64,000 nt of DNA from Hyphomicrobiales bacterium (GTDB taxonomy: Bacteria > Pseudomonadota > Alphaproteobacteria > Parvibaculales > Parvibaculaceae), in the NCBI GenBank assembly GCA_016124805.1, contig WGND01000001.1:496001-560000 (forward strand). The letters are read 5' to 3'. Shown piece by piece: positions 1 through 8,545 of the stretch. Numbering within the stretch: position 1 is the stretch's first letter; every line of letters begins with the position of its first letter. The position numbers and the translations under genes are program-made. The notes beneath the pieces are model-generated. The model did not search any database, was not told the origin of the DNA, and saw only the letters and a list, made by a program, of their open reading frames with translations.

Positions 1-1
1 T

Positions 2-1504
2 CCCAAATGGAACCCGACCAATGTTTGCTCCTACCATCTGCAGGAAGCCGGTGCGACGCCGGTGCAGGAACTGGCCTTTGCGCTTGCCACAGCCTGCGCC
101 GTGCTTGATCACGTGAAGGCGGGCGGGCAAGTGCCGGCAGAAGAATTTGGCAAGGTTGTCGGGCGTATATCCTTCTTCGTGAATGCCGGTGTGCGTTTCG
201 TCACCGAGATTTGCAAGATGCGCGCCTTCGTGGATCTGTGGAGCGAAATTTGCCGCGAGCGCTATGGCGTGACCGACGAGAAGCTGTCGCGTTTCCGCTA
301 TGGCGTGCAGGTGAACTCGCTGGGCCTCACCGAGCAGCAACCGGAAAACAATGTCTATCGCATCCTTATCGAGATGCTGGCCGTGACGCTCTCCAAAGGC
401 GCGCGGGCGCGGGCCGTGCAATTGCCTGCATGGAACGAAGCGCTCGGCCTGCCGCGTCCCTGGGACCAGCAGTGGAGCCTGCGTGCACAGCAAATTCTCG
501 CTTATGAAACCGACCTTCTTGAATATGGCGACATCTTTGATGGCAGCCATGTGATGGATGCACGTGTCGAAGAACTGAAGAACGAAGCTCGCGAGGAACT
601 GCAGCGCATTGAGGCGATGGGTGGCGCTGTGGCTGCTGTTGAATCGGCTTACATGAAACAGAAGCTTGTGGAATCAAACTCGCTGCGACTGGCAGGCATT
701 GAAGCCGGGCGTCAGGTTGTGGTCGGTGTCAACAAATATGAAGAGTCAGCACCTTCGCCGCTGGCAACCGGGGCAGGCTCCATTCATGTCGTTGAGAGCC
801 ATGTTGAGGAAGCCCAGATCAAGAGCCTTGAAGCCTGGCGCGCCAAGCGCGACGACAAGGCGGTGGCCGATGCCCTTGCCGGTCTCAAGGCGGCCGCCAA
901 GAGCGGTGAAAATATTATGGAGCCTTCGATCATTTGCGCCAAGGCAGGTGTGACAACTGGCGAATGGGGCACGGCGCTGCGCGAGATCTTCGGTGAGTAT
1001 CGTGCGCCAACGGGTGTTTCGAAATCGGCGCGCAATGATGCCGGTGACCTTGACGAAGTCCGTGCGCTGGTTGATGCGGTGTCGAGCAAGCTGGGCCGTC
1101 GCATGAAGTTCCTTGTTGGCAAACCCGGTCTTGACGGCCATTCAAACGGCGCCGAACAGATCGCCGTGCGCGCGCGTGATTGCGGCATGGAAGTCGTTTA
1201 TGAGGGCATTCGCCTGACGCCGGCCCAGATCGTCAATGCCGCCCTTGAAGAGGGTGTGCATGTGGTGGGGCTCTCGATTCTCTCCGGCTCGCATGTGCCG
1301 CTTGTCACAGATGTGCTTGAGCGCATGAAGGAGGCCGGCATTGGCGATATCCCGCTTATCGTCGGCGGGATTATTCCGCCCGAAGATGAAGAGCTGCTGG
1401 TGAAGGCCGGCGTGGCGGCGGTCTATACGCCCAAGGATTTCCAGATCACGGATATCATGGCCGACATTTGCCGCATCGTGGATTACTCGGAAGAGGCGGC
1501 TTGA
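2..1504 (+). CDS. ecm: Ethylmalonyl-CoA mutase, C-terminal part (5' end outside window)
   Basis: Adenosylcobalamin-dependent mutase converting (2R)-ethylmalonyl-CoA to methylsuccinyl-CoA in the cytoplasmic ethylmalonyl-CoA pathway of acetyl-CoA assimilation. The frame is open from base 2, where PKWNPTNVCSYHL, part of the substrate-binding barrel, is read, so the true start lies upstream and the GTG at 62 is internal. The last ~140 residues form the B12-binding domain: DGHSNG with the cobalt-ligand His codon at 1139-1141, then SILSGSH and GGIIPP. The DGHSNGAEQ form and the absence of a separate small subunit favour Ecm over ordinary methylmalonyl-CoA mutase. It is the last gene of its unit here; a 305-base gap follows. 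Ecm assignment is confident at family level, substrate by motif only. Confidence 0.9.
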   Translation, partial: PKWNPTNVCSYHLQEAGATPVQELAFALATACAVLDHVKAGGQVPAEEFGKVVGRISFFVNAGVRFVTEICKMRAFVDLWSEICRERYGVTDEKLSRFRYGVQVNSLGLTEQQPENNVYRILIEMLAVTLSKGARARAVQLPAWNEALGLPRPWDQQWSLRAQQILAYETDLLEYGDIFDGSHVMDARVEELKNEAREELQRIEAMGGAVAAVESAYMKQKLVESNSLRLAGIEAGRQVVVGVNKYEESAPSPLATGAGSIHVVESHVEEAQIKSLEAWRAKRDDKAVADALAGLKAAAKSGENIMEPSIICAKAGVTTGEWGTALREIFGEYRAPTGVSKSARNDAGDLDEVRALVDAVSSKLGRRMKFLVGKPGLDGHSNGAEQIAVRARDCGMEVVYEGIRLTPAQIVNAALEEGVHVVGLSILSGSHVPLVTDVLERMKEAGIGDIPLIVGGIIPPEDEELLVKAGVAAVYTPKDFQITDIMADICRIVDYSEEAA

Positions 1505-1809
1505 CGGGGTTTGTCGCGCGCTTAGCGTCCAAATCACATTCCTGCCTTATTGCCATAATCTTTGTGCCGCATTCCTGCGTCTCACTTACCCTGTCCCGAA
1601 ACGGGATGCGGGTGAATGCGCAGCGGGGATCATCATGCCTTTTTCTTGAGCATGAATATTGTTGAAACTGTTGCGTTTCTGCGGGTTTTCGGGGTCCGGA
1701 TTCTGTTCATCGCATGTTATATTCGGGCCGCTATTATGGTTGCTAATCCGTTAACACGTGTTCATGCCTCCGGGGTACGACCGGAGCGACAGTTGCAAAG
1801 GATAGGGCG
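1505..1809. other. Intergenic stretch after ecm
   Basis: About 305 bases with no convincing gene. Short open frames here have no start signal or coding character. It must hold the promoter of the 1810-3994 operon, but I could not pick a clear -35/-10 pair. A purine-rich ribosome site (aaggatag) lies just before the ATG at 1810. Confidence 0.5.
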
Positions 1810-2118
1810 ATGAGTGAGAGCGTCGATCAGAAACCGGTAAATGTCAGCCCCTCGGGCGGACAGAGCGCCTATACTTATGGCCGCAATGCCGAACCCCTGC
1901 CGGAGCTGCATGTGTTCTCGCGTCTTTCCGAACTGGATGGGGCCTATGCCAGCGATCTAGCCAAGCGGCGCGCGCGTCAGGAAACACTCGAGCGCGAGAT
2001 TGTCGAAATCGCCAAGCGGCTGACGGCCCCTCTTGATGGGCCCATTCCCGATGCCACGGCCAAAGCCAAAAAACGTCGCGGCCTTTTCGGGCGCTCTCTT
2101 GATAGTGAAGGAGCGTGA
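1810..2118 (+). CDS. Small hypothetical protein, first gene of a three-gene operon
   Basis: A 102-residue soluble protein that I do not recognise. The N-terminal 40 residues are polar and probably disordered; residues ~40-75 form a charged helix (SELDGAYASDLAKRR) likely to be a short coiled coil; the tail ends in a basic patch (KAKKRRGLFGRS) and could touch membrane or nucleic acid. The same GLLGRR/GLFGRS type motif occurs near the C-terminus of the next gene product, hinting at a shared partner. Its stop at 2116-2118 is 2 bases before the next ATG and its 3' end carries that gene's ribosome site, so the two are probably co-translated. Function unknown. Confidence 0.7.
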   Translation: MSESVDQKPVNVSPSGGQSAYTYGRNAEPLPELHVFSRLSELDGAYASDLAKRRARQETLEREIVEIAKRLTAPLDGPIPDATAKAKKRRGLFGRSLDSEGA

Positions 2119-2120
2119 GC

Positions 2121-3287
2121 ATGACCGCTTCTGTTTCTCTCATTTCCGAAGAGATGCGCGTACAGATTGCACGCAATTATGTGCAGAGCCAGCGCCAGTC
2201 GCGCTATGCGCCCTTTTATGCCGGGGCGGTGATGCTGCTGGCCGCTGTCGCGATGGGTGCGATCATTGTCGATTATATGATCGTCAGCGAATTCTGGACG
2301 CGGGCGCTCGCCAATGAATATCTCGAGTTGCCCGGCGCCCTTTCCAATTCCGTCGCCTTCAAGTCGATGCAGGTTCTCTTCGCAACCGTGTCGGCCCACA
2401 TCCTTTATGAAAGCATGGGCCGTTTTGGCCGGGCGGCCTTTGTGCGCATCGTTTTTGTGCTGGCGCTGGTCATGCTTCTTGGCGTGGGTCTGCTGCTGGC
2501 GCAGATGTCGCTGCCCAATGGCATGGCGGCCGCGGGCAATGGTGGCGTCGGCTCCTCGCTCGGTTCGGCTCTCGCAGGCCTTGGGCTTTCGACAGATGGA
2601 CTGGATGCCTCCAACACGGCGGCGGATGAAATATCGCAGATGCAGGGCTACCAGCCCTATTTCTGGCTCGGTGCGCTCGGCATTGTGTTTCTGGTGGTGA
2701 CGGGCGTTGCCGCGCTTTGCATTCACAAGGCGATTGAAGCGCTGCGCAGCGTTTTTGACGCGCGTGACTACAAGCACCGCAAGGCTGACATGGAACGTCT
2801 GGCGATGCTTGAAGCCGAATATGACAATAACCGCCATACGCTTTCCGAAATGGAAGGGCCCGACAATCGCCGTCACTTGCTCTGGACAGGTCTGATGCGC
2901 GAATGCCGTGCCTATGAACAGGGGCTCGATGAAGCGCGACGGGATGCGCAGTCGCCGCGCAAGGCGCCCCCCGTTGCCGCGCCTGCGCCTTCGCGCGGGT
3001 TGCTTGGCCGCCGCAATGAGGTGGCTGTCGCTCCCCAGACAAATTTTGATCCCTTTGCCGGTCGGGCCGAGAAACTTGATCGCCTGAAATCATGCGAAGC
3101 CTCACGTGAACTGGGTCGCTACGAGACCCTGTTTGATGAATGGTGGGAGCGTCGTTCGCGTGTCGCCATGAAGGCGGGGCCCTCCAGCATTGATGGTGTG
3201 CGTGAACCCCATGGCGAAGTGCTGCCGCCCTCACGCGGGGGCGTCGGGTTGCGTCATTTGCCGCCCGTCGGGAAGGCCGCTCAATGA
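2121..3287 (+). CDS. Hypothetical inner-membrane protein with cytoplasmic coiled coil
   Basis: A 388-residue protein of unknown family. Hydrophobic segments lie at about residues 35-60, 80-100, 110-135 and 185-210, followed by a charged, helix-rich region (RKADMERLAMLEAEYDNN) and a low-complexity Pro/Ala stretch. The ATG at 2121 is preferred to the GTG at 2115 because AAGGAG (2108-2113) stands 7 bases before it. The stop overlaps the ATG of the next gene by four bases, so it is translationally coupled to the VWA-like protein. A membrane partner for the exported third product is a reasonable inference; no catalytic motif is visible. Confidence 0.75.
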   Translation: MTASVSLISEEMRVQIARNYVQSQRQSRYAPFYAGAVMLLAAVAMGAIIVDYMIVSEFWTRALANEYLELPGALSNSVAFKSMQVLFATVSAHILYESMGRFGRAAFVRIVFVLALVMLLGVGLLLAQMSLPNGMAAAGNGGVGSSLGSALAGLGLSTDGLDASNTAADEISQMQGYQPYFWLGALGIVFLVVTGVAALCIHKAIEALRSVFDARDYKHRKADMERLAMLEAEYDNNRHTLSEMEGPDNRRHLLWTGLMRECRAYEQGLDEARRDAQSPRKAPPVAAPAPSRGLLGRRNEVAVAPQTNFDPFAGRAEKLDRLKSCEASRELGRYETLFDEWWERRSRVAMKAGPSSIDGVREPHGEVLPPSRGGVGLRHLPPVGKAAQ

Positions 3288-3994
3288 CGCGTCACTTGGC
3301 GACGCATCGTCTTGCCTTGTCGCTGGTGGCGGCGGCTTTCATTGCCGTGATGCCGTGTCACAATGTGGCGCAGGCCAATGACGCGGCTCCCAAGCCTCGA
3401 CCGCAGACCATCATTATCGGGCTTGATCTTTCCAAGAGCAATCCGATGGTGACCGATGATGCCTATGCGGCGCGGGCTGGCGCCAAGGCTGTCGAAGATC
3501 TCTATGAGCTGCCGCTCAAGTCGCGCGTGTTGCTGCGCACCTTTGGCAGCTATGAAGTGACGTCGAACGGTCTCAAGATTGATCAGCGCATTTCATCGCA
3601 TGCCAAGCCCGATCAGGTGGCCGAAGGCATTGCGACGATCATAGCCAATGTGCCGACGCTTGTGCGCTCGGGCAAACTGGCGGCGCAAAGCAAGACCAAT
3701 ATCGTGCCCTTCCTCGAAACCATGTCGCAGGTTGTCGACTGTCAGGATGCCGAAGTGCATGTGATCCTGCTGACGGACGGCTTTGAGGATTCCGAATATG
3801 CCCATCTTACGTCGCGCGGTGGCAGGCTGCCGGCACCCTCCACGGCCATGTATAAGGGTTGCGCCAGCCTGACCATTCTGGGTATCGGTCAGGGCGGGGG
3901 GAGCCCCAGTGCCACGCAAAACCTGCGTGAAGAATGGCGCGGTTGGGCGAAGACGGCAGGCTTTGAACATTATGCCGGTCTCTACGACTGGTAA
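3284..3994 (+). CDS. Periplasmic VWA-like (MIDAS-type) protein
   Basis: A 236-residue protein with a typical signal peptide (basic MTRHLATHR, hydrophobic core, cleavage near residue 33 after AQA). The mature chain opens with IIIGLDLSKSN, matching the DxSxS metal-ion-dependent adhesion site of von Willebrand factor A domains, and a later LLTDGFEDSE gives the second acidic site; ILGIGQGGG resembles the final VWA strand. VWA domains bind protein partners through a divalent cation. It overlaps the upstream membrane gene by four bases and closes the three-gene unit. Role unknown; a periplasmic binding or assembly function is inferred from the fold only. Confidence 0.7.
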   Translation: MTRHLATHRLALSLVAAAFIAVMPCHNVAQANDAAPKPRPQTIIIGLDLSKSNPMVTDDAYAARAGAKAVEDLYELPLKSRVLLRTFGSYEVTSNGLKIDQRISSHAKPDQVAEGIATIIANVPTLVRSGKLAAQSKTNIVPFLETMSQVVDCQDAEVHVILLTDGFEDSEYAHLTSRGGRLPAPSTAMYKGCASLTILGIGQGGGSPSATQNLREEWRGWAKTAGFEHYAGLYDW

Positions 3995-4019
3995 GCAGCG
4001 TCTGTCGATTTGACGCTGC
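3995..4019 (+). terminator. Candidate hairpin terminator after the VWA operon
   Basis: Perfect 8-bp stem GCAGCGTC / GACGCTGC with a 9-base loop directly after the stop codon at 3994. A second small GC hairpin follows. There is no T run, so it may be weak or factor-dependent. Confidence 0.4.
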
Positions 4020-4084
4020 CCTGAGGGCAGGGCTAGGTTCTGACGAGCCTTCCCTCTCTTTCCTCCTCCTCATCCGGCCTCATC

Positions 4085-5029
4085 ATGCTTGTTGCAATCA
4101 GCCTTGTTCTGCCGATTTTTGGCGTCATCGGCCTTGGCTATTTTGCCGCGCGTCGCGGGTTCATGAGTCCGGCGGCCATTGACGGGCTGGATGTCTATGT
4201 TTTCACCTTCGGGATTCCCTCGCTTCTGTTTCGCAATCTGGCCAAAACCGAATTGCCTGACACATTGCCCTGGGGTTTATGGCTCTCCTTCTATGGTGCC
4301 ATGCTCTCAATCTGGGCGGTCGGCTATCTGATCGGTCGGTATGGCTTCGGGCGATCCACGCCCGACGCCATCATGCTTGGCTTTGGTGGCGGGCAGGGCA
4401 ATGTGGTGATGCTCGGCATTCCGATCATCCTGACCGGCTTTGGTGATGCGGCGAGCGTGCCGCTTTTTCTGCTGCTCGCCTTTCACGGTCTTATCCTTAT
4501 CACCACGGCGACCTTCCTGCTTGAGATGACAAAGTCGCGCGGCGAGGAAGCCATGAGTGGTGTGGAAATTTTCATGCAGGGGCTGAAAAGCTCGGCGCGC
4601 AATCCCGTCATTATCGGACTGGGGGCCGGTATCCTCTATGGCCAGACCGGGTTGACGCTTCCCGGTGTCGTTGACACGGCTTTTGAAATGGTCAGTCGCT
4701 CGGCCATCCCCTGCGCGCTGTTTGTGCTTGGCGGCACGCTGACGCGCTATCATCTTCGCCGCTCCATCGGCGCAGCGTCGATGACCGTGATCATGAAGCT
4801 CGTGATGATGCCGGCGCTGGTTTTCGTGCTGTCTTATTATGTTTTCGGATTGCCCGATCTCTGGGTGGCGGTTGCAACGGTTCTGGCTGGCATGCCGACC
4901 GGCGTCTATTCTTCCATCCTTGCCAATCGCTACCAGGTCGCACCGGGTGCGGCATCAAGCGCGGTGGTGCTGGCAACCGGTCTCAGCATCGTCACGCTGA
5001 CGATCCTGCTGCGGCTCTTCCTTCACTAG
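4085..5029 (+). CDS. AEC family transporter (auxin efflux carrier type)
   Basis: A 314-residue integral membrane protein with about ten hydrophobic segments in two five-helix halves, the pattern of the AEC/bile-acid-sodium symporter superfamily. The start (MLVAISLVLPIFGVIGLGYFAARRG) is characteristic, and the second half carries PCALFVLGGTL and GMPTGVYSSILANRY, where the family has conserved Pro/Gly helix breaks. Members move small organic acids such as malonate, malate or related anions; the substrate cannot be told here. It stands alone, converging on the minus-strand acyltransferase with 12 bases between the stops. Confidence 0.85.
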   Translation: MLVAISLVLPIFGVIGLGYFAARRGFMSPAAIDGLDVYVFTFGIPSLLFRNLAKTELPDTLPWGLWLSFYGAMLSIWAVGYLIGRYGFGRSTPDAIMLGFGGGQGNVVMLGIPIILTGFGDAASVPLFLLLAFHGLILITTATFLLEMTKSRGEEAMSGVEIFMQGLKSSARNPVIIGLGAGILYGQTGLTLPGVVDTAFEMVSRSAIPCALFVLGGTLTRYHLRRSIGAASMTVIMKLVMMPALVFVLSYYVFGLPDLWVAVATVLAGMPTGVYSSILANRYQVAPGAASSAVVLATGLSIVTLTILLRLFLH

Positions 5030-5041
5030 CTTTCGCATTTA

Positions 5042-6085
5042 TCAGGCATTGACGGCGACGCCGGATGACGTGGCCGGACTCTTGCCTGTCAGGCGGAACA
5101 TCTGCGGGCGTGTGAAGAGGAAAGCCAGCGGTGTATTGCGGATCATTGCATAACCGACAAGTGGCGTGACAATGCCGAGTCCGGCTGCCACAAGCGTGAT
5201 CAGGTCGCCATTCTCGATACCCATGCGCAACATGACAATGCGTGCCACGCCCATGGGCAGGAAGAAGGCCAGGAAGACATAGAGAGAGCGCGCGCCGAGA
5301 TAGGCAAGCGGCTTTGTCCAGCCGCGGGAGGCCAAAAGGGTCATCAGGATGATCGCGCCACCGGCACCGGCAAAACCCATCAGCAGTTCAACAGCGCGCA
5401 CATTGATGAGACCCGAGAAGACAGTCGTACCAACGCTGCCGAGCATCATCAAGGCAAGCGCTGCAGCCTGCCAGGGTCGGCCTTGCGCCCAGGCGGCAAG
5501 GTCGAAGACATAGCGGGAGCCATAGATGCCCGCAACGAACCAGACAAAGCGCCAGGCGAACTCGTCAATCAGCATCCAGCCAGTGTCGAGCTGCAGGAAA
5601 TAGAGGCTAATGGCAAAGAGGAAGACCAGAAGCTTTGAAGCATCGCGCAGCGCGCGCAGCACCAGAAAGAAGATGGCAAGCTCATAGATAAACCAGAGCA
5701 CCGCGAAGGGCTGGATGGGGATCATCAGCAGATTGACATAGGTAATGTCCCAGTTGCCCCCGCTATGCGGGATCATCTTGATGCCGATCTGAATGACGGA
5801 CCAGAGAAAATAGAAATAGGCAAAATGCACTACCTTGCCGTCGAGGAATGTCCGACGGTCGGCAAACAGGGCTTTCTGGGCGAAAAGACCCGCCACCAGA
5901 AAGAAAAGCGGCATGCGGAAGGGCTTGGCGAATTCGGATATGACGCCGAAGATTTCAGGCAAATGCTGGGTTGAGGCCTGAACGCCGTAAGTCGTGTGCT
6001 CGATCACCACGAGAGCAATCGTCAACCCTTTGACTGTGTCAATCCAGTCAATCCGACCTTTGGTTTTGCCAGGTGCCTGAGCCAT
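5042..6085 (-). CDS. Acyltransferase 3 family membrane protein
   Basis: About 347 residues with ten or so hydrophobic segments. The N-terminus RIDWIDTVKGLTIALVVIEH gives the family's diagnostic first helix with the His taken to be catalytic, and FRMPLFFLVAGLF is the second conserved block. Such proteins (OafA/NodX/OpgC-like) transfer acyl groups to surface sugars or glucans at the inner membrane. The ATG at 6085 (MAQAPGKTKG) is chosen as it begins just before the conserved region; an upstream ATG at 6157 would add 24 non-conserved residues. Acceptor and donor are not predictable from the window. Confidence 0.8.
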   Translation of the reverse strand: MAQAPGKTKGRIDWIDTVKGLTIALVVIEHTTYGVQASTQHLPEIFGVISEFAKPFRMPLFFLVAGLFAQKALFADRRTFLDGKVVHFAYFYFLWSVIQIGIKMIPHSGGNWDITYVNLLMIPIQPFAVLWFIYELAIFFLVLRALRDASKLLVFLFAISLYFLQLDTGWMLIDEFAWRFVWFVAGIYGSRYVFDLAAWAQGRPWQAAALALMMLGSVGTTVFSGLINVRAVELLMGFAGAGGAIILMTLLASRGWTKPLAYLGARSLYVFLAFFLPMGVARIVMLRMGIENGDLITLVAAGLGIVTPLVGYAMIRNTPLAFLFTRPQMFRLTGKSPATSSGVAVNA

Positions 6086-6191
6086 TTTCTGCCTTCCTGA
6101 TCCCAAACGGGACATAATCGTCCCGCTGAGAGACGTGACATGTCTGTTGGTGATCAATCTGCAGAAACTGCGCCAAAAAGGGCTGTTTTGC

Positions 6192-7100
6192 CTAGCGAAT
6201 GGCGTGTTCCAGACCCACCAGACGCCGAATATCCTCCGGCGTCATGCCCTGGGTGCGATATTCACGCAGCGCCTGATCTCTTGCAGATTTGGAGAGGCGA
6301 CGGCCGGTTTCATCACGGATGAGCCCGTGATGGTGATAACGCGGTTCGGGCAGGCCCAGCAGCACCTGCAGGAGACGGTGGATATAGGTGGCGGGAAAGA
6401 GGTCCTGTCCGCGCGTGACCATGGTGATCCCCTGATGGGCATCATCCACGACCACGGCGATGTGATAGCTGGTCGGCACATCCTTGCGCGCCAGAATGAC
6501 ATCGCCGAAATATTCCGGCTTGATAAGCAGGCGACCGGTGAGCCCTGTCGCGCTGGCCCCTTCCTCAAGGAAGGTGATGGGGCCGCCTGCCATGTCCTCG
6601 GCCAGCTGTCTTGCCTTTTCCATGTCCAGTCGCCAGGCATAGGAGCGCCCCTCCCACATCAGGCGGTTGCGCTCCTGCAGGGAAATATCCTTGTAGAGGC
6701 CGGGATAGAGATAGGCGCCGTCAGGATCCGTCGGCCAATGCTTCAGACCGATGCCGCTTTGCTGGATGGTGTCCGTGATTTCCTTGCGCGTGGCAAAGCA
6801 GGGATAGACAAGCTCCATATCGCGCAGTGTTTTCAGCGCTGCGGCATAGGCATCAAACCGCGTTGACTGCTGCAGCACAGGTTTTGGCCATGAAAGGCCC
6901 AACCAGGCAAGATCTTCAAATATGCCTTCAATATATTCCGCCCGTGTGCGCCCGAGATCGATATCCTCTATGCGCAGCAGATATTCCGCGCCTTCACGCG
7001 CGGCGATATCAGCGCCGAAAAGCACTGAATAGGCGTGTCCAAGATGAAGCCAGCCATTCGGGCTCGGTGCAAAGCGCAGGCGCTTTACGGGATGCGTCAT
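6192..7100 (-). CDS. gluQ: Glutamyl-Q tRNA(Asp) synthetase
   Basis: A 302-residue paralogue of the glutamyl-tRNA synthetase catalytic domain that attaches glutamate to the queuosine base of tRNA(Asp). Residues 8-20 read FAPSPNGWLHLGH, containing the class I HIGH-type signature; RIEDIDLGR follows, and RRLSKSARD near residue 270 is the KMSKS-like loop. The anticodon-binding domain of GltX is absent, which defines the GluQRS group and explains the short length. A second possible start 51 bases upstream adds a basic, unconserved leader, so ATG 7100 is used. It is divergent from the esterase gene with 77 bases between. Confidence 0.92.
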   Translation of the reverse strand: MTHPVKRLRFAPSPNGWLHLGHAYSVLFGADIAAREGAEYLLRIEDIDLGRTRAEYIEGIFEDLAWLGLSWPKPVLQQSTRFDAYAAALKTLRDMELVYPCFATRKEITDTIQQSGIGLKHWPTDPDGAYLYPGLYKDISLQERNRLMWEGRSYAWRLDMEKARQLAEDMAGGPITFLEEGASATGLTGRLLIKPEYFGDVILARKDVPTSYHIAVVVDDAHQGITMVTRGQDLFPATYIHRLLQVLLGLPEPRYHHHGLIRDETGRRLSKSARDQALREYRTQGMTPEDIRRLVGLEHAIR

Positions 7101-7177
7101 TGTATGCTCCGTGCGGACGCCTACACTCCGGTTGCGCCTCTTATAGCGCAATGCGAGTGGGGGATTAAGGAGAAGCT

Positions 7178-7867
7178 ATGACAAAACCATTGAGCGGGCC
7201 GATGGCATCCTCCGCGTCGGGCAAGACCGACAGTCTGGTCATTCTCTGCCACGGCTATGGCTCGGACGGGCAGGACCTCATGGGGCTTGTGCCGCATTGG
7301 CAAAAACGCCTGCCCAACATCGCTTTTGCCGCGCCCAACGGGCCTGAGCGATGCCCGGGGAGTCCGACCGGCTATCAATGGTTCGCGCTGACGCGTCTTG
7401 CGCCTGAGGAAATCGCCAGAGGCGTGGAAATGGCTGCCCCGGCCCTTGATCAATATATCGAAACGCAGCTGGACCGGCTCAAACTGGATGCCTCGCGTCT
7501 TGTGCTGGTTGGCTTCAGTCAGGGCACCATGATGTCCCTGCATGTGGGACTGCGGCGCGCAGGTGCGCCGGCAGGCATTCTCGGTTTTTCCGGCCTGATG
7601 GCGTCGCCGCCGCCCGCAGACCTGATGTCGCCGCCACCTGTGATGATGATCCATGGCGATGCCGACGACATGCTGCCTGTTTCACAGATGCATCTGGCTG
7701 TGCGTGAACTGGGCGAAGCTGGTGTCAGCGTTCAATGGCATGTCTCGCCAGGCGTCGGTCATGGAATCGATCCGGAAGGTCTGGGGACAGGTGGCCGTTT
7801 TGTGCAGGCCGCCCTATCTGGTCGTCTGCGTGGCGCAGGGAAATCATGTCTGCGGGCTGAATTCTGA
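7178..7867 (+). CDS. Carboxylesterase / phospholipase, alpha-beta hydrolase
   Basis: A 229-residue cytoplasmic hydrolase of the carboxylesterase/acyl-protein thioesterase (Abhydrolase_2) family. The first strand is followed by LCHGYGSDGQD, the oxyanion-hole block of this family. The nucleophile elbow is GFSQGT, the acid lies in GDADDMLP and the catalytic His in GVGHGIDP, all correctly ordered and spaced. These enzymes cleave short-chain acyl esters; the natural substrate is unknown. A ribosome site (aaggagaag) sits 5 bases before the ATG. It has no operon partner. Confidence 0.88.
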   Translation: MTKPLSGPMASSASGKTDSLVILCHGYGSDGQDLMGLVPHWQKRLPNIAFAAPNGPERCPGSPTGYQWFALTRLAPEEIARGVEMAAPALDQYIETQLDRLKLDASRLVLVGFSQGTMMSLHVGLRRAGAPAGILGFSGLMASPPPADLMSPPPVMMIHGDADDMLPVSQMHLAVRELGEAGVSVQWHVSPGVGHGIDPEGLGTGGRFVQAALSGRLRGAGKSCLRAEF

Positions 7868-7973
7868 CCGCGCCAAGACAGAGTGGCTTCACAAAGACGT
7901 TGCACTATATATAGTAAGGTGACGTTGACTGGGGTCATCCCGCAAATTCGAGTGAACAGCCCAGGAGGGTGTC

Positions 7974-8534
7974 GTGCACGGAACGTTTGCTACACCGGAC
8001 AGTTGTCCGGCCCTCGTGCTGAACGCCGACTACCGGCCGCTCAGTTACTACCCGCTGTCGCTGTGGTCCTGGCAGGACACCATCAAAGCCGTGTTCCTCG
8101 ATCGCGTGAATATTGTTTCCAACTACGACACCTTTGTGCGCTCACCGACATTCGAGATGCAGCTGCCAAGCGTCGTGTCACTCAAATCCTATGTGAAGCC
8201 CGTCCGCCATCCCGCCTTCACACGCTTCAATCTCTTTCTGCGTGACCGCTTCACCTGCCAATATTGCGGCGCACGGCATGACCTGACCTTTGATCATGTC
8301 ATACCGCGTTCGCGCGGCGGCCAGACGACATGGGAAAATGTGATTACGGCCTGTGCCCCCTGCAATCTGCGCAAGGGTGGCAAGATGCCCGACCAGGCTG
8401 AAATGTTTCCGATGCAGCCTGCTTTCCGGCCGACGGTCACAGACCTGCACAAGAATGGCCGGGCCTTCCCGCCAAATTATCTGCATGACAGCTGGCAGGA
8501 CTATCTTTACTGGGACAGCGAACTCGAGCCGTAA
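7974..8534 (+). CDS. HNH endonuclease family protein
   Basis: A 186-residue protein with an HNH/zinc-ribbon nuclease core at residues ~90-135: CQYCG, then DHVIPRSRGG (the first His of the motif), the Asn in WENVITAC, and CAPCNLRKGG. Two CxxC pairs bind structural zinc. The N-terminal third (PALVLNADYRPLSYYPLSLW) is the conserved lead-in of a chromosomal alphaproteobacterial family of unknown role, not of intron or phage HNH proteins. The GTG at 7974 is chosen because AGGAGGG precedes it at a good distance. It stands alone, so a defence or homing function should not be assumed. Confidence 0.88.
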   Translation: MHGTFATPDSCPALVLNADYRPLSYYPLSLWSWQDTIKAVFLDRVNIVSNYDTFVRSPTFEMQLPSVVSLKSYVKPVRHPAFTRFNLFLRDRFTCQYCGARHDLTFDHVIPRSRGGQTTWENVITACAPCNLRKGGKMPDQAEMFPMQPAFRPTVTDLHKNGRAFPPNYLHDSWQDYLYWDSELEP

Positions 8535-8545
8535 GAGCCACGCTT

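Noticed and set aside
7974-8534. HNH gene as homing endonuclease or phage defence
   Set aside because: It is a conserved single chromosomal gene without intron, terminase or toxin neighbours.
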